A stretch of 64,000 bases of DNA, from positions 3,534,001 to 3,598,000 of the forward strand of contig NC_088301.1 in the NCBI RefSeq assembly GCF_032854445.1. The letters run 5' to 3'. The stretch's first letter is position 1. The number at the start of each line of letters is the position of its first letter. The notes under the pieces were generated by a model. It was not told the origin of the DNA, made no database searches, and saw only the letters and a program-made list of their open reading frames with translations. Below, one piece after another: positions 10,687 to 20,518 of this stretch. This DNA is from Liolophura sinensis. Its lineage: Eukaryota; Mollusca; Polyplacophora; Chitonida; Chitonidae. Position numbers and translations under genes: made by a program.

Positions 10687-13680
10687 TCATGCACGGAAAC
10701 CCGAGTTTTCGTATGCAGTTGTTCTGCTAATCTTCTCATATATGTTCCCATCTTCAGTTTGACTCTCGTTGTTCGGATGTCGAATATTCACGCTGTTTAT
10801 TTCGCCCGGCTCTGCTTGAGCAGACACATTTGTGGGTACATATGCAGGGTTTGTCGACACAGATTGTGAATTACCAGGCTCGGTGTCAAGGGAGGAATCA
10901 TTCGGCTGATCCTGACCTGATCTACGCTTTCGTACACACAGGCAAATCGTCACAGCTCCTGCTAACAGAACACATAACCCCAAAGCTGAGGCTAAGCCAA
11001 TAACGACACCACCTTCAGCAAAAGGCGTTTCGTTTCTTGCAGAGATTACCGGTATACCCGTACAAACCGCCGGGCCCTTCCTCCGTGAACGTACCACAGC
11101 GAAAATACATATGTTGTAAGTCGTGTCCTTTGACAGGTCGTCAAGAAGAACCTTTTCTGTTTCCGGGTGAACTAAAGTGGATCCCCCCATACCAATATCA
11201 TTCACTGGGTGGTATTTGACTCTGTAACCTGTCATCATCCCGGGTCCAGTCTTCGTCCAGGTAACGCTGACCACACCATTTTCAACAGTCACAGTTAGAT
11301 TTGACAGTTTTATATTGGAGTCCTGTTCACACAGCCATCTAGTCTTATCACTGACTGACACAGAAACACTGCCGGTACATGCCGATAACGGAAAACACAC
11401 GGCGAGATACCCGGTAAAGGCCCGAGGAGAATGACAGCGTACCAAGTCTATCTTGTCCGGCATGGTTCCGTTCCTTAACCCAGCAATCTCACATCCACAC
11501 GTTAAGGGGTTACCTGTCAGAAACAGCTTCGGAAATCTATTGCTAATATTAAAGCTGTTTAAACTGATAATATCGTTGTCACGGAGGTCGAGATGGTAAA
11601 GCAGTCCATATCGATCAAAGGTTTCAGTAGTTACACGATGGAGCCTGTTTCCGGAAAGGTAGAGATATTGAAGTTTATACTCGGGAGAATCAGTCTTGGG
11701 CATCAGGTCACCGAAAACCTCCAACCTGTTGTTCCGCAGATCCAGTTTGTAAACTATCCCAAGATAGGCTTCCGGGGAAATATACGAGATAGCGTTATTA
11801 GAGAGGTTTAATGTAATTTCATAGTGCCGGAACACTACAGGTGCTGACCTGCCACCAGGTATCAACACTTCTCCACCAGGTTTAACTTTGATATCTACTG
11901 GTAGTTTTGTTACATTTATATATGTGTTGAAGGAAAGGTCAGCATTTAAACGTAAACTTACATCGCCATCTTGTTTCTCATGAAAAAGGACTTGAACGGC
12001 TTCGTTTATGAAGTTATGTTTGGCAGAAACTTTAATATAAGAACGGTCAGAAAATTCAGTCGGATGTTCTACTTCTATTACTAAACTGTCTTGGATTTGA
12101 TTGTTGTCACATACAATTAAGTTATCCGTGTAATGATTATTCCTATAAGGGATTTTTACGTTAAGTGCAGTTATCTTGTTGTCCGAAACGTTAATTCTAG
12201 AGTTAGCTGTATGGGAATTCCCTAATAAGAGGGGACCTTGGATATTGTTCATTGACAGATCCAAAGAGACGTTCCATGCATTATCAGGAACCTTATCTAA
12301 ACTACAGTTCCTTAGACGAACTTCTAGCATTGTTGCCAGTGTCAGTATTACGTCCGAGGGGATATACTTTAGAGGATTGTGAGATAAATCAAGCATCCTT
12401 AACCCTTTGAGATGACCAAGTAACTTTCCCAACCATTTCCAGGAAGTGCTTGATAGCTCGTTACTTTTTAAGTTCACTTCGCGTAATGAATTCTTAATGA
12501 CATAAAATAACACTTCGCTCAGAAAGGATATCTGGTTGTTCTCTAAATGTAAGGCCCGTAGACTTGAAACGTTGAAAAACACGTCAGGGCCTATGTCTGT
12601 AAGCTGATTGCCACTTAGATCCAGTGTGCTGAGTGAAGATAAATTCCTAAACGAACCTGCTTGCATATTTCGGATAGCATTACCGGTCAAATTAAGGTAC
12701 CTTAAAACAGGAAAATCAACAAACGCATCTCTGTTAATCACTGTCAATTTGTTAAGACTAAGATATATGAACGTCACTTTAGACAGGCCAACAAACATCC
12801 TAGGCCCAATCTCTCTTAGCCTGTTGTCATGAAGACTCAATCCGTAAAGATTTGTCAGTCCTGCAAATGTTTCAGGTAACAAATGAGTCAATTTGTTTCT
12901 CATCAGGCTTATATATCCAAGTCGCCTAAGATTCCTAAAAGTCCTCTTTGAGAGGCCACTAATTCTGTTGTTTCGTAAGTAAAGGTTTTCCAAATTCGTC
13001 AAGTCATCGAAAAGATTGTCGTCTAGCGATGTAAGTTTGTTGAAATCGAGATCCAAAGTTTTCAGCTCCGTCAATCCGTGGAACATATAATCGTGTAGAA
13101 CAGATATGTTATTGTGCGACAAATCCAGGGTAGTCAGTTCATTAAGTCCACCGAATGCCGCAAGCTCAATGCGGGACATTCCATTTGCACTTAAATCTAA
13201 TGTCTGTAGACGTGGAAAATGCTCGAAATCGCTTGGTCTTACGGTAATAATGCTATTGTTACGCAGATCCAGTTTTGTGATCGAGCTGAACCTGGCCAGA
13301 GCGCAGCTCGGTACACGGTTCAACAAGTTGTTTGGCAAATATATCCTTGACACTTTTTCGCCTATACCGCTGAAGTCTGAACAGTTCAATTCCGATATCC
13401 CAGTGAACTGTATGTCTAGGTTGCTGATGTTCAAACCGCTGAATGTTCCGTCATGAATGTACATCACACCTGGGTTTCCGCGAATTTGCAAATCGTAAAA
13501 CCGAAAGTGTGACATACCCAGGAATGGGATGTAAGGTGTAGACATTTTATCACAGATAATGTTACTGTTATTTCGTCTGGCACAGGTACACTGTGGTTGA
13601 ATATGGCAAACCTCGCTGTACACAGTCGCTAACCCGATGGCAAGACAAACGAGAATACAACAGGGTAATCCACCAGCCAT
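10687..13680 (-). CDS. Gene C: intact intronless LRR-FN3 single-pass receptor, 997 aa
   Basis: The frame is a single exon. The ATG at 13680 is chosen because it starts the signal peptide (residues 1-21, LPCCILVCLAIGLATVY); the open frame runs 16 codons further up only through a GTG. Order of domains: LRRNT cysteines 25-43 (CHIQPQCTC, IICD), about 15 LRRs at 60-475 (LDLSHNNIS style), a non-LRR island at about 480-620, LRRs at 622-722, LRRCT 724-784 (NPLTCGCE, RCHSP), FN3 about 788-880, membrane helix about 891-915 (VVIGLASALGLCVLLAGAV), then KRR and an 80-residue tail. The tail has Y981 in YEKI (an endocytic YxxI-type or SH2 site) and Y990 in YENS (a YxN, Grb2-type site), and ends FRA. There is no TIR domain, so this is not a Toll receptor. 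Recognition of a ligand or pathogen is inferred from LRR families in general. Neighbours B and D are broken copies. Confidence 0.93.
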   Translation of the reverse strand: MAGGLPCCILVCLAIGLATVYSEVCHIQPQCTCARRNNSNIICDKMSTPYIPFLGMSHFRFYDLQIRGNPGVMYIHDGTFSGLNISNLDIQFTGISELNCSDFSGIGEKVSRIYLPNNLLNRVPSCALARFSSITKLDLRNNSIITVRPSDFEHFPRLQTLDLSANGMSRIELAAFGGLNELTTLDLSHNNISVLHDYMFHGLTELKTLDLDFNKLTSLDDNLFDDLTNLENLYLRNNRISGLSKRTFRNLRRLGYISLMRNKLTHLLPETFAGLTNLYGLSLHDNRLREIGPRMFVGLSKVTFIYLSLNKLTVINRDAFVDFPVLRYLNLTGNAIRNMQAGSFRNLSSLSTLDLSGNQLTDIGPDVFFNVSSLRALHLENNQISFLSEVLFYVIKNSLREVNLKSNELSSTSWKWLGKLLGHLKGLRMLDLSHNPLKYIPSDVILTLATMLEVRLRNCSLDKVPDNAWNVSLDLSMNNIQGPLLLGNSHTANSRINVSDNKITALNVKIPYRNNHYTDNLIVCDNNQIQDSLVIEVEHPTEFSDRSYIKVSAKHNFINEAVQVLFHEKQDGDVSLRLNADLSFNTYINVTKLPVDIKVKPGGEVLIPGGRSAPVVFRHYEITLNLSNNAISYISPEAYLGIVYKLDLRNNRLEVFGDLMPKTDSPEYKLQYLYLSGNRLHRVTTETFDRYGLLYHLDLRDNDIISLNSFNISNRFPKLFLTGNPLTCGCEIAGLRNGTMPDKIDLVRCHSPRAFTGYLAVCFPLSACTGSVSVSVSDKTRWLCEQDSNIKLSNLTVTVENGVVSVTWTKTGPGMMTGYRVKYHPVNDIGMGGSTLVHPETEKVLLDDLSKDTTYNICIFAVVRSRRKGPAVCTGIPVISARNETPFAEGGVVIGLASALGLCVLLAGAVTICLCVRKRRSGQDQPNDSSLDTEPGNSQSVSTNPAYVPTNVSAQAEPGEINSVNIRHPNNESQTEDGNIYEKISRTTAYENSGFRA

Positions 13681-13726
13681 TTTGTCCACTTTCAGTTCGC
13701 CAACTGATGGTACTTGCCCAGTCTCC

Positions 13727-13790
13727 ACATATATACGCCGGGGTGTGCATATATATGTTCTGTAAACTTGTCAAACAGGAAGTGACTTCT
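13727..13790 (-). promoter_or_regulatory. Core promoter candidate of gene C
   Basis: On the minus strand CGTATATATGT (13727-13737) lies about 50 bp before the ATG. Upstream at 13761-13790 is GTCACTTCCTGTTTGAC, an ETS-type site (AGGAAGTG on the plus strand). Genes A and B share the arrangement. Its function is inferred. Confidence 0.5.
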
Positions 13791-14744
13791 CAAAACATAC
13801 CCAGTTAGGCGTATCTGGAAACCTTCTACTAGCCCTTTTGTAAAGAGTTCATAACTTGAATGGAAGCTTGACTCCGTCTTGAAAGAATCGGCTTTACATT
13901 TGAGTGTATAATTTGTTTGGTGGAACTTGCTCTACCAGTTCACTGTGAGGAACACTCATCAGAATATTGCACACAACTGGTCCCTGCTGCCTTAAAGAGA
14001 TTTGACGTATATATGCCTCTTTACAACCGTATATCTTACAGTTTACTTAAAATTGTAATTTATGTATTTGAATTGTGTTTGTCAAGATATTTTTTGCCTG
14101 TGTACGACGGCCGTCACAGAGCGATGTAAATCACTGGATTTTGCCAGGTATATGTACCTGACAATCCTCGTGACTCATTTATTTACAGCCACTCGCGAAA
14201 CAGTGGAAGCTAGATTAGAGCATACGACTTCATGCAATAGCCTTTACAGTCGCAGCGTGGACAACTCTTTTGACGCCTGCGCAAGCAAAAATCCTTGCTC
14301 TGTTTGGAATGTCACCCTTTCCTAAAACAGCCGACATCTGTCCGCTAATTTTGAATATGGATGATCCGGTATAAATGACAGATTTGTGGCTAAAATTACC
14401 CTGGGATAGATATCCAAAGTAAAACGACGACAAAACTCAAATTATAAACTTGATCATAAAAATGATTTATCTAATATATTTGGTTGTTCTTTTATGGTGT
14501 ACTAAAGAATACTTCACTCATACCACTTCGGCCATAGAAATGAAGAATCTAGCCCCTTGTGCTAGACAAACCGTGTTCAATCCGTTATGGAGCCTGACTG
14601 AGTTGGTAACCAGCTAGCGCAGAACAATGACCCAGGAACATCTAACCAGGACACAGCCCCCCATTACGAATGTAATTCTGCGTATTTTAGGGTGCAAAGT
14701 CTTTTTTTCGCTGCCAGCCTGCCATTTTCGGTGTACATCCAGGG
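13791..14744. repeat. Duplicated upstream flank, unit C
   Basis: 13800-14160 aligns to the upstream flank of pseudogene D (17840-18735 without its MITE; TGTGAGG and GCCAGGTATA landmarks). 14308-14680 aligns to 230-495 in unit A, including a damaged SINE-I relic at 14583-14655. No gene is seen. Confidence 0.7.
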
Positions 14745-15030
14745 TCGAGTCACACCTAAGACTTTAAAAGATGGATTTGCAGCTTCCTCGCTTGGCATTC
14801 AGCATGAAGGGGATACTGCAACGACCTCTTGACCCGTATCAGTATAATGGCTGGGGCAGGGCAGTTTACTTGCCTTCGGTAAGGTGTCTCAGTGAAGCAG
14901 CACTAGATAAAAGCGCGGTGGAATCCGTCCTGCATCAATGAGGCACATTACATGCATTCTAAGGATTCCTTCGTCGTCATATGACTGAAAAATTGTTAAG
15001 TTCGACGTTAAACCCCAAGCACCCTCTTTT
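14745..15030 (+). mobile_element. SINE-II lacking most of its tRNA-like head
   Basis: Starts at GGGTCGAGTCACACC and continues through the central region (GACCCGTATCAGTATAATGG) to the tail (CATATGACTGAAAAATTG, GACGTTAAACCCCAAGCAC). It lies where the A/B-type flank ends in unit C. Confidence 0.85.
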
Positions 15031-15121
15031 AAAGTTCATAAAATGGATAAAGCAGGTCGCATTATAACTTTTTCAGGCGTTTAACGCTAAATGAGCAGTA
15101 ATGTCTTTCATAAATGACGGA

Positions 15122-15500
15122 ACCAGGCGAACCTCGCATCGCAAAGCCATAGTGGCCTTTGCCCACTCTAGCAGGCGAACCTCCCAGGGTAAAACGATAG
15201 AGAACGCCCCTTTGCCGACTACCAGGCGAACATCCCAGCGTAAAGCCATAGTGTCCTTTGTCAACTGTACCAGGCGAGCCTCCCAGCGTAAAGCCATAGA
15301 GAACGCCCTTTGTTGACGGTACCAGACGAACATCCCATCGTAAAGCCATAGTGGCCTTTGCCGACTCTACCAGGCGAACCTTCCGGCGTAAAACCAAAGA
15401 GGCTGCCCTTTGGTGATGGTATCAGACGAGCCCCCTTCGTAAAGCCATATTGCACTTTGCCAACCCTAGCAGGCGAACCTCCTACGTAAAACGATAGATG
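15122..15500. repeat. Minisatellite with a 100-bp dimeric unit (48 + 52 bp)
   Basis: ACCAGGCGA-type unit starts fall at 15122, 15170, 15221, 15269, 15321, 15369, 15421 and 15468, so spacing alternates between 47-48 and 51-52 bp. One monomer carries a GTGGCCTTTGCC-type end and the other an AGAGAACGCCC-type end, giving a higher-order dimer repeated nearly four times. Open frames over it are by-products. Confidence 0.9.
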
Positions 15501-15892
15501 TATCAGATCCATGTATGCATCCTCAGAAACGAAAAAATTCAATAATATGAATCATAAAAAAACATAAATCCAACTTACTTGTCTATATTTCTTGACAAGA
15601 CAGGAGAATCACCACAACTAAGTCGAAATCTAGCCACAATACCAGTGTATCAGACAAGGCACTAGCTTCTTCAATCTGGTTAACAATTATTCGATGGTTA
15701 TGGTTTAATAAACGCCATCCAACTATATTTTAATTTTTATATATTTTATATTTTAATTTTGACACTAAACATGGTGAAAGCTAGGACAAGCAAGGCAAAC
15801 AAAAGCGCTATAATATAATTTGACCCGCCCAATGACGCCCAATGACAGGACAACAGTTATGAGGCTGACATGATTGTCATCATAGTTACTCA
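15501..15892. repeat. 3' flank of pseudogene D, copy of the gene C 3' flank
   Basis: 15590-15690 matches 10205-10320 (GAGAATCACCACAACTAAG; CTTCAATCTGGTTAACAA). It is otherwise AT-rich with no gene. Confidence 0.65.
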
Positions 15893-17437
15893 TCATACAT
15901 AACACGAGTGTTTTGTGTCTGTATCGTTATGCCATGTATCATAACTCGCGTTTTTGTTGGCAGCTGATTTGCCAATCCTCCCATACACGTTATCATGTTC
16001 AGTTTGACTATCGTCGGTTGAACGTTGAATATGCACAGTGGTTATTTTATTGTCCGTCTTTGTTGTGCCTAATGGATTTGTTCCTTCGGTGGACACAGAT
16101 TGTGGATCAGCAGGCGCAGTGTCGAGGGAGAAATCAGCCGATTGATTCTGACCTGCATGGTCAACGCTGACCACACCGTTTTCAACAGTCATAGTTAGAT
16201 TTGACAGTTTTATATTGGAGTCATGTTCGCACAGCCATCTACTCCTATCACTGAATGACACGGAAAACACACCACCAGATACCCGGCAAAGGCTCGGGGA
16301 GAATGACAGCGTACAAGTCCATCTTGTCCGGCACGGTGCCGTTCCAGGCAACCTCACATCCACATATTAACGGGTTACCTGTCAGAGACAGTTTCCGAAA
16401 CACCGCAGATGTTAAAGCTGTCTAAACTGATAATATCATTGTCACGTAGGTCGAGATGATAAGGCAGTTTATATTGATCTTATAAAGGTCTCAGTAGTTA
16501 CACGATGGAGTCTGTTCCCAGAAAGGTAGAGATATCGAGGTCCATATTCTGGGGCATATTCTTAATCATAATCAATCTCTGGGCATAAGCTCGCCAAAAA
16601 CCTCCAACCGGTTGTCCGGCAGATCCAGTTTGTAAACGATCCTAAGATAGGCTTCCGGAGAAATGTATGAGATGGCGTTAGTAGAGACTTTTAAAGTGAA
16701 TTACATAGTAGCAGGACACTACAGGTTGACCTGCCACCAGGTATCGATACTTTCCCACTAGGGACAACCGTGATATCTAATACTAGTTTTGGGGGCCTCC
16801 GTAGCTCAGTCGGTTAGCGCGCTGGCGCAGCGTAATGACCCAGGAGCCTCTCACCAATGCGGTCGCTGTGAGTTCAAGTCCAGCTCATGCTGGCTTCCTC
16901 TCCGGCCGTACGTGGGAAGGTCTGCCAGCAACCTGCGGATGGTCGTGGGTCTCCACGACCATCACTATCCCCTCGCTAAGCGAGGAAGTTACAACTTTTA
17001 AAGTCTTAGGTGTGACTCGATCCAGGATTGTTCCTATCTACCACGCCCAAAGCGGACGCTCTACCAACTGTGCTATCGATACAAGTTGTTTGACAAATAT
17101 ATCCTAGACACTTTTTCTTATGTGTCACTGAAGTCTTAACAGTTGAATTCTCAAATCCCAGTGAATTGTACATCCAGAATGCTAATGTTCAAAAACGCCG
17201 AGTGCTCCGTCTTGAATGACTCCACACCAGGATTTAGCGAATATGCAAAACGTTAAACCTAAAATATGACATACACAGGAATGGGATGTAAGGTGTAGAC
17301 ATTTTATCACAGATAATATCACTGTTATTTCGTTTGGCATGGGTACACTGTGGCTGAATATGACAAACCTTGCTGTACACAGTCGCCGACAAGATGGCAA
17401 GACACACCAGAATACACCAGCGTAATCAGCCAGCCAT
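15893..17437 (-). pseudogene. Pseudogene D of the LRR-FN3 receptor family, heavily deleted
   Basis: The ATG at 17437 is followed by TGA at codon 4 (M-A-G-stop), where gene C continues M-A-G-G. Two large deletions are clear against gene C. Most of the LRR region (about 1.4 kb, gene C positions about 11905-13320) is replaced by a SINE pair at 16793-17074. About 340 bp coding the rest of FN3, the membrane helix and the juxtamembrane part are missing near 16157-16168. Remaining pieces include LRRCT and FN3 starts (NLTMTVENGVVSV) and a tail relic in which YEKI reads YGRI and the YENSGFRA end is shifted away. It is a dead copy; it shows that the cluster both gains and loses members. Confidence 0.9.
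16793..17074. mobile_element. Chimeric SINE pair: SINE-I head joined to inverted SINE-II head
   Basis: 16793-16965 is a plus-strand SINE-I (GCCTCCGTAGCTCAG head through the core, to about GGTCGTGGGT). 16975-17074 is a minus-strand SINE-II head (GCGAGGAAGTTACAAC to CTACCAACTGTGCTATC). Both 3' tails are missing at the junction. The pair sits exactly at the large deletion of pseudogene D. Confidence 0.85.
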
Positions 17438-17495
17438 TTTGTCCACTGTCAGCACACAGCTGATGACGCCACCATTCTTTGCACAAGTGGTTTTG

Positions 17496-17729
17496 ATTTA
17501 TTTATTTATTTGATTGGTGTTTTACGACGTACTCAAGAATATTTCACTTATATGACGGAGGCCGGCATGAGGGTGGAGGGAAACCCACTACCATCCGCAG
17601 GTTTCTGGAAGACCTTCCCACTTACGACATGAGCTGGACTTGAACTCACGGCGACTGCATTGGTGAGAGGCTTCTGGGTCATTACGCTGCGCTAGCGCGC
17701 TAAACGACTGAGCCACGGAGGCCCCACAG
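17496..17729 (-). mobile_element. SINE-I near full length, upstream of pseudogene D
   Basis: Runs from the AT-rich tail (ATTTATTTATTTATTTG) to the head (GAGCCACGGAGGCCCC), with some bases missing in the core. GTGGTTTTG is duplicated at 17487-17495 and 17730-17738. Confidence 0.93.
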
Positions 17730-17809
17730 GTGGTTTTGTACCTAAGGAAAAAGCCCTCACTTCCTTGTTCAGTCTGCACGCAGAAGTCGGTGTTTACATC
17801 ACTGTGTTC

Positions 17810-17840
17810 TGTAAACTTGCCAAACAGGAACTGACTTTCA
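17810..17840 (-). promoter_or_regulatory. Upstream block of pseudogene D
   Basis: TGTAAACTTGCCAAACAGGAA (split: TGTAAACTTG, then CCAAACAGGAA) matches the block of genes A and C. It has been pushed away from the ATG by the SINE at 17496-17729. Confidence 0.4.
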
Positions 17841-17887
17841 TTTCATCTTAGTACTGAATCATTATGGGTTGAACTGAGGAAAATCTA

Positions 17888-18453
17888 CACGGAAAAAGCA
17901 AATGTTTATCATTTAAACATATCTTTGCAACAGATAATAAACGTGGTTAACAAGTTAATGCCTTTCAGGAAATATCAGACTCATACCTATAACATTTAGA
18001 GCGTTAAAATGATTCAAAGTTTCAAAAGGCTAAAATTTGATCCCTTTTATTCATTTTAGGCAATTCATGAACTATTTTGAACGATAACACGTACACACAT
18101 CATAATAACTGCTTACTTTTAACATGTACAAGGTGTGTTTTTTGTTTTTTCAAGTACACGCGTTTGTTTCATAAATATATTTATGTATTTTATAAATACA
18201 TGCAGTATGTTATAAATACTCTCATTTATTGTATAAATACAATAATTTATGAGATAAATTGGATGGGTTTATTGCTTAAACGGAGTGATTTAAAGTTCAG
18301 TGTATATGATCAACATTATAAAGCGGTCATTATCACTTGTTGGATAAACATGTTTAAGTATATAAGTATTAAACATGTTACAATTAAACATCAAGCACGT
18401 TCATTATCTGTTGCAAAGAGATGTTTAAATGTTAAACATTTGTTTTTTCAGTG
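17888..18453. mobile_element. 566-bp non-autonomous DNA transposon, long inverted repeats, TA duplication
   Basis: The left end CACGGAAAAAGCAAATGTTT and the right end (reverse complement CACTGAAAAAACAAATGTTT) continue as inverted repeats for about 58 bp through CTTTGCAACAGATAAT. TA flanks it at 17886-17887 and 18454-18455. Gene C's upstream DNA (TCTACTA near 13827) has the empty site. The inside is AT-rich with TATAAATA motifs. The 136-aa frame inside is low complexity with no transposase features. The termini resemble those of the element at 2141-3797. Confidence 0.88.
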
Positions 18454-18736
18454 TACTACACCTTTATTTAACGACTTTATGTGTTAAATGGAAGATTGAC
18501 TTCGTGTGGAAAGAAACCCTTTTAAATTTAAATACACTGTGCCAATGATCTTTTCATGCTGGCATCACATTCCACCCAAGTAAAGCTTGTTAAATCATTT
18601 CATTGTGAGGCATACTCCTTAGAAAACTGTGTACAAATGAATTCCGACTGACGCAAACATCTGGCTCTACTGAACTGTTATTAAAGACTTGACATGTATG
18701 CCTCTCACCATACTTACCCTGGCCAGGTATACGTAC
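18454..18736. repeat. Remainder of the duplicated upstream flank, unit D
   Basis: Aligns with 13827-14160 of unit C (AAATGGAAG near 18488, CATTGTGAGG near 18600, GGCCAGGTATA near 18722). No gene is seen. Confidence 0.65.
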
Positions 18737-18850
18737 TTACTTATTTACGTATTTATTTGATATTTATAGCAGTATGCAAGATTTCTTTTCATTTATATGA
18801 CGGCAGTCAGCTTTATGGGTCGAGAATAGCAGAGTTCCGGGAGTAAAACC
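18737..18850 (-). mobile_element. SINE-I relic, 3' part
   Basis: Reads like the reverse-oriented SINE-I tail and core (TATTTACGTATTTATTTGAT, TATGACGGCAGTCAGC), with many changes. Confidence 0.55.
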
Positions 18851-19309
18851 ACCGCTATTTACTTCTTGACTTCTAGTCAGATGGTTTATTGAAATTACCT
18901 TTAATTGTCACATAAAGTCATCATATTTGGTGAAAGGCTATACTTATTACTGTTGGTCTGAGAATGCTCCGGAGTGTCGAAAAATGACGTGAAACAGTCA
19001 AATTCAATATGGCCGACGTGAAGGATAAAATACCGTTTTTGTCGAAGCCTGAAACCCAGAATGGTTGCTATCGTAGTGATTTTCGGGTAATCAGATGTTA
19101 GTTTATATATTATAATAGTGTTAATATACATTTTTAAAAATACAACTGTCCGCATTTCATTGAACGACAAATTTCAATAAACACCAATCTTTTTATGGTA
19201 GAAACTACTTTTTATCCCCCAGCACAGTGCGGAAATCCAGGGCTGAAAACTGGATTTATGTTTTTTTTTAAGTTTTGTAACTTTTTCTTAACTTTCGAAC
19301 TGGATGAGA
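18851..19309. other. No gene seen
   Basis: Single-copy-looking AT-rich sequence. The short frames (89 aa or less) resemble nothing recognisable. Confidence 0.5.
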
Positions 19310-19460
19310 ACGTTTTCAATGGATTTGAAAACGTTTCCACCAGAGTGAAGGTCTTTCCCCCTATGGTACAATGTTCTGAAGTGGGTTGAAAAGATTTTCA
19401 CTTGGGTAGAAAGGTTTTCAGTCGGTGGAAAAGTTTTCATTTGATGAGAAATGATGATAA
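19310..19460. repeat. Irregular GGTTTTCA-type repeat
   Basis: Loose 20-22-bp repeats of a GTGAAAAGGTTTTCA-like theme (GAAAACGTTTCCACC, GAAAAGATTTTCACTTG, GTAGAAAGGTTTTCAG, GTGGAAAAGTTTTCA), with another unit near 19651. The theme resembles the 21-bp array at 55205-55400. Confidence 0.5.
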
Positions 19461-19686
19461 CAAAAGCCTAGTCTTTGTTTGAAAGAGTCAAAAGATGTCA
19501 GAACGACAGTACTCATACTCATATGTTCTAACCATTTTTGTAACAGTGTGGTTAGAATGCCTTAGCCTCTAAGTTTAGTCCATTAGTTCACTCAAGGGAA
19601 CGAGGCTTCTTGTGCCGTTGGGGCTGTGTCAGGTCAAAAAGTTACCTCTAAGGTGAAAACCTTTCTAGTTAGATGAGTTGTTTGAA

Positions 19687-19835
19687 GGTCTGACAGCAAC
19701 CTGCGGATCTGGCTGTAGGTTTCTTCGCCTCTACCCAGTTTCCTCCTACAGCAAGGCCAGCCGCCGTCGTATGAGTGAAATATTTTTGAGTACGAAAAAA
19801 AACCAGTTAGATAAATAAAATAAAAATGAATAAAT
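19687..19835 (+). mobile_element. SINE-I relic, core and tail
   Basis: Contains AGGTCTGACAGCAACCTGCG, CAGTTTCCTCCTACAG and GTCGTATGAGTGAAATATTT, followed by AAATAAA repeats. The head is absent. Confidence 0.75.
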
Positions 19836-19869
19836 ACAATTTTGACACTTTACATCTTGAGTCATTTGG

Positions 19870-20380
19870 GCTCTATATGAACAAGAAGACCTCATTCCTT
19901 CCACCTCAAAATAGACATGTGTACACGACAGAGGACTTTTGATGCAATTTTAGACCGGCACAAATGAAACAGATGTGACTCTGTAGCTGTTCTCAAGTAT
20001 GGATCAGACAATGAAGAGTAGAGGTTCTACTAACGACCATACAGAACATGAAGACCAAATAAATACCACACGTGATAAGGCGTTTATGTTATTATATTGA
20101 ATAAATCAAGCGCACAATGACTTCCCAGGCCAGCACAAATGTCGCTGTCGTCGTGCCCCGGTGCTATTTCCATGTACACAGTAGTCTTCCAACATTTAGC
20201 ATATCTTATCGTTGTATTGTGGTCTATATGAATACGGAGGCCACAATTTATTTCCACCTCAGATTAGACTCGTGTACACAACAGAACGTCTTTGAAGAGA
20301 CTGAATAACAACTGACGTGATTCACATGCCATTTCCCATCCGATATGGATCAGACTATGAAAAACGGAGACTCTGCATAA
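19870..20380. repeat. Ancient direct duplication of about 160 bp
   Basis: 19870-20030 and 20222-20380 share ordered landmarks: TCTATATGAA, TTCCACCTCA, ATAGAC or TTAGAC followed by GTGTACAC, and ATGGATCAGAC followed by ATGAA. The copies start about 352 bp apart and are considerably diverged. No coding potential is evident. Confidence 0.55.
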
Positions 20381-20518
20381 GAACATTTACTAGTATCTAG
20401 GAAAAATAGGGTGTAACGTTCACAAACCCCGTCGGCAACAGCACCGCGCACAAAACCCCTCGGTATTACAATATTCTATTTCTTTTAAAGAGTCGCCTAT
20501 ATTCAGCTCTCTGTGAAA

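Noticed and set aside
11593-13456. Plus-strand frames opposite genes C, E and F
   Set aside because: They are shadows of the LRR coding periodicity on the other strand.
10687-13680. Toll-like receptor identity for the receptor genes
   Set aside because: LRR and LRRCT are present, but the cytoplasmic part is only about 80 residues with no TIR domain, and an FN3 domain lies before the membrane.
15062-15542. Frames of 71-111 aa over the 48/52-bp repeat
   Set aside because: Generated by the tandem repeat; no independent evidence of coding.
18077-18487. 136-aa plus-strand frame
   Set aside because: It is AT-rich low-complexity sequence that runs across the right boundary of a transposon confirmed by an empty site.
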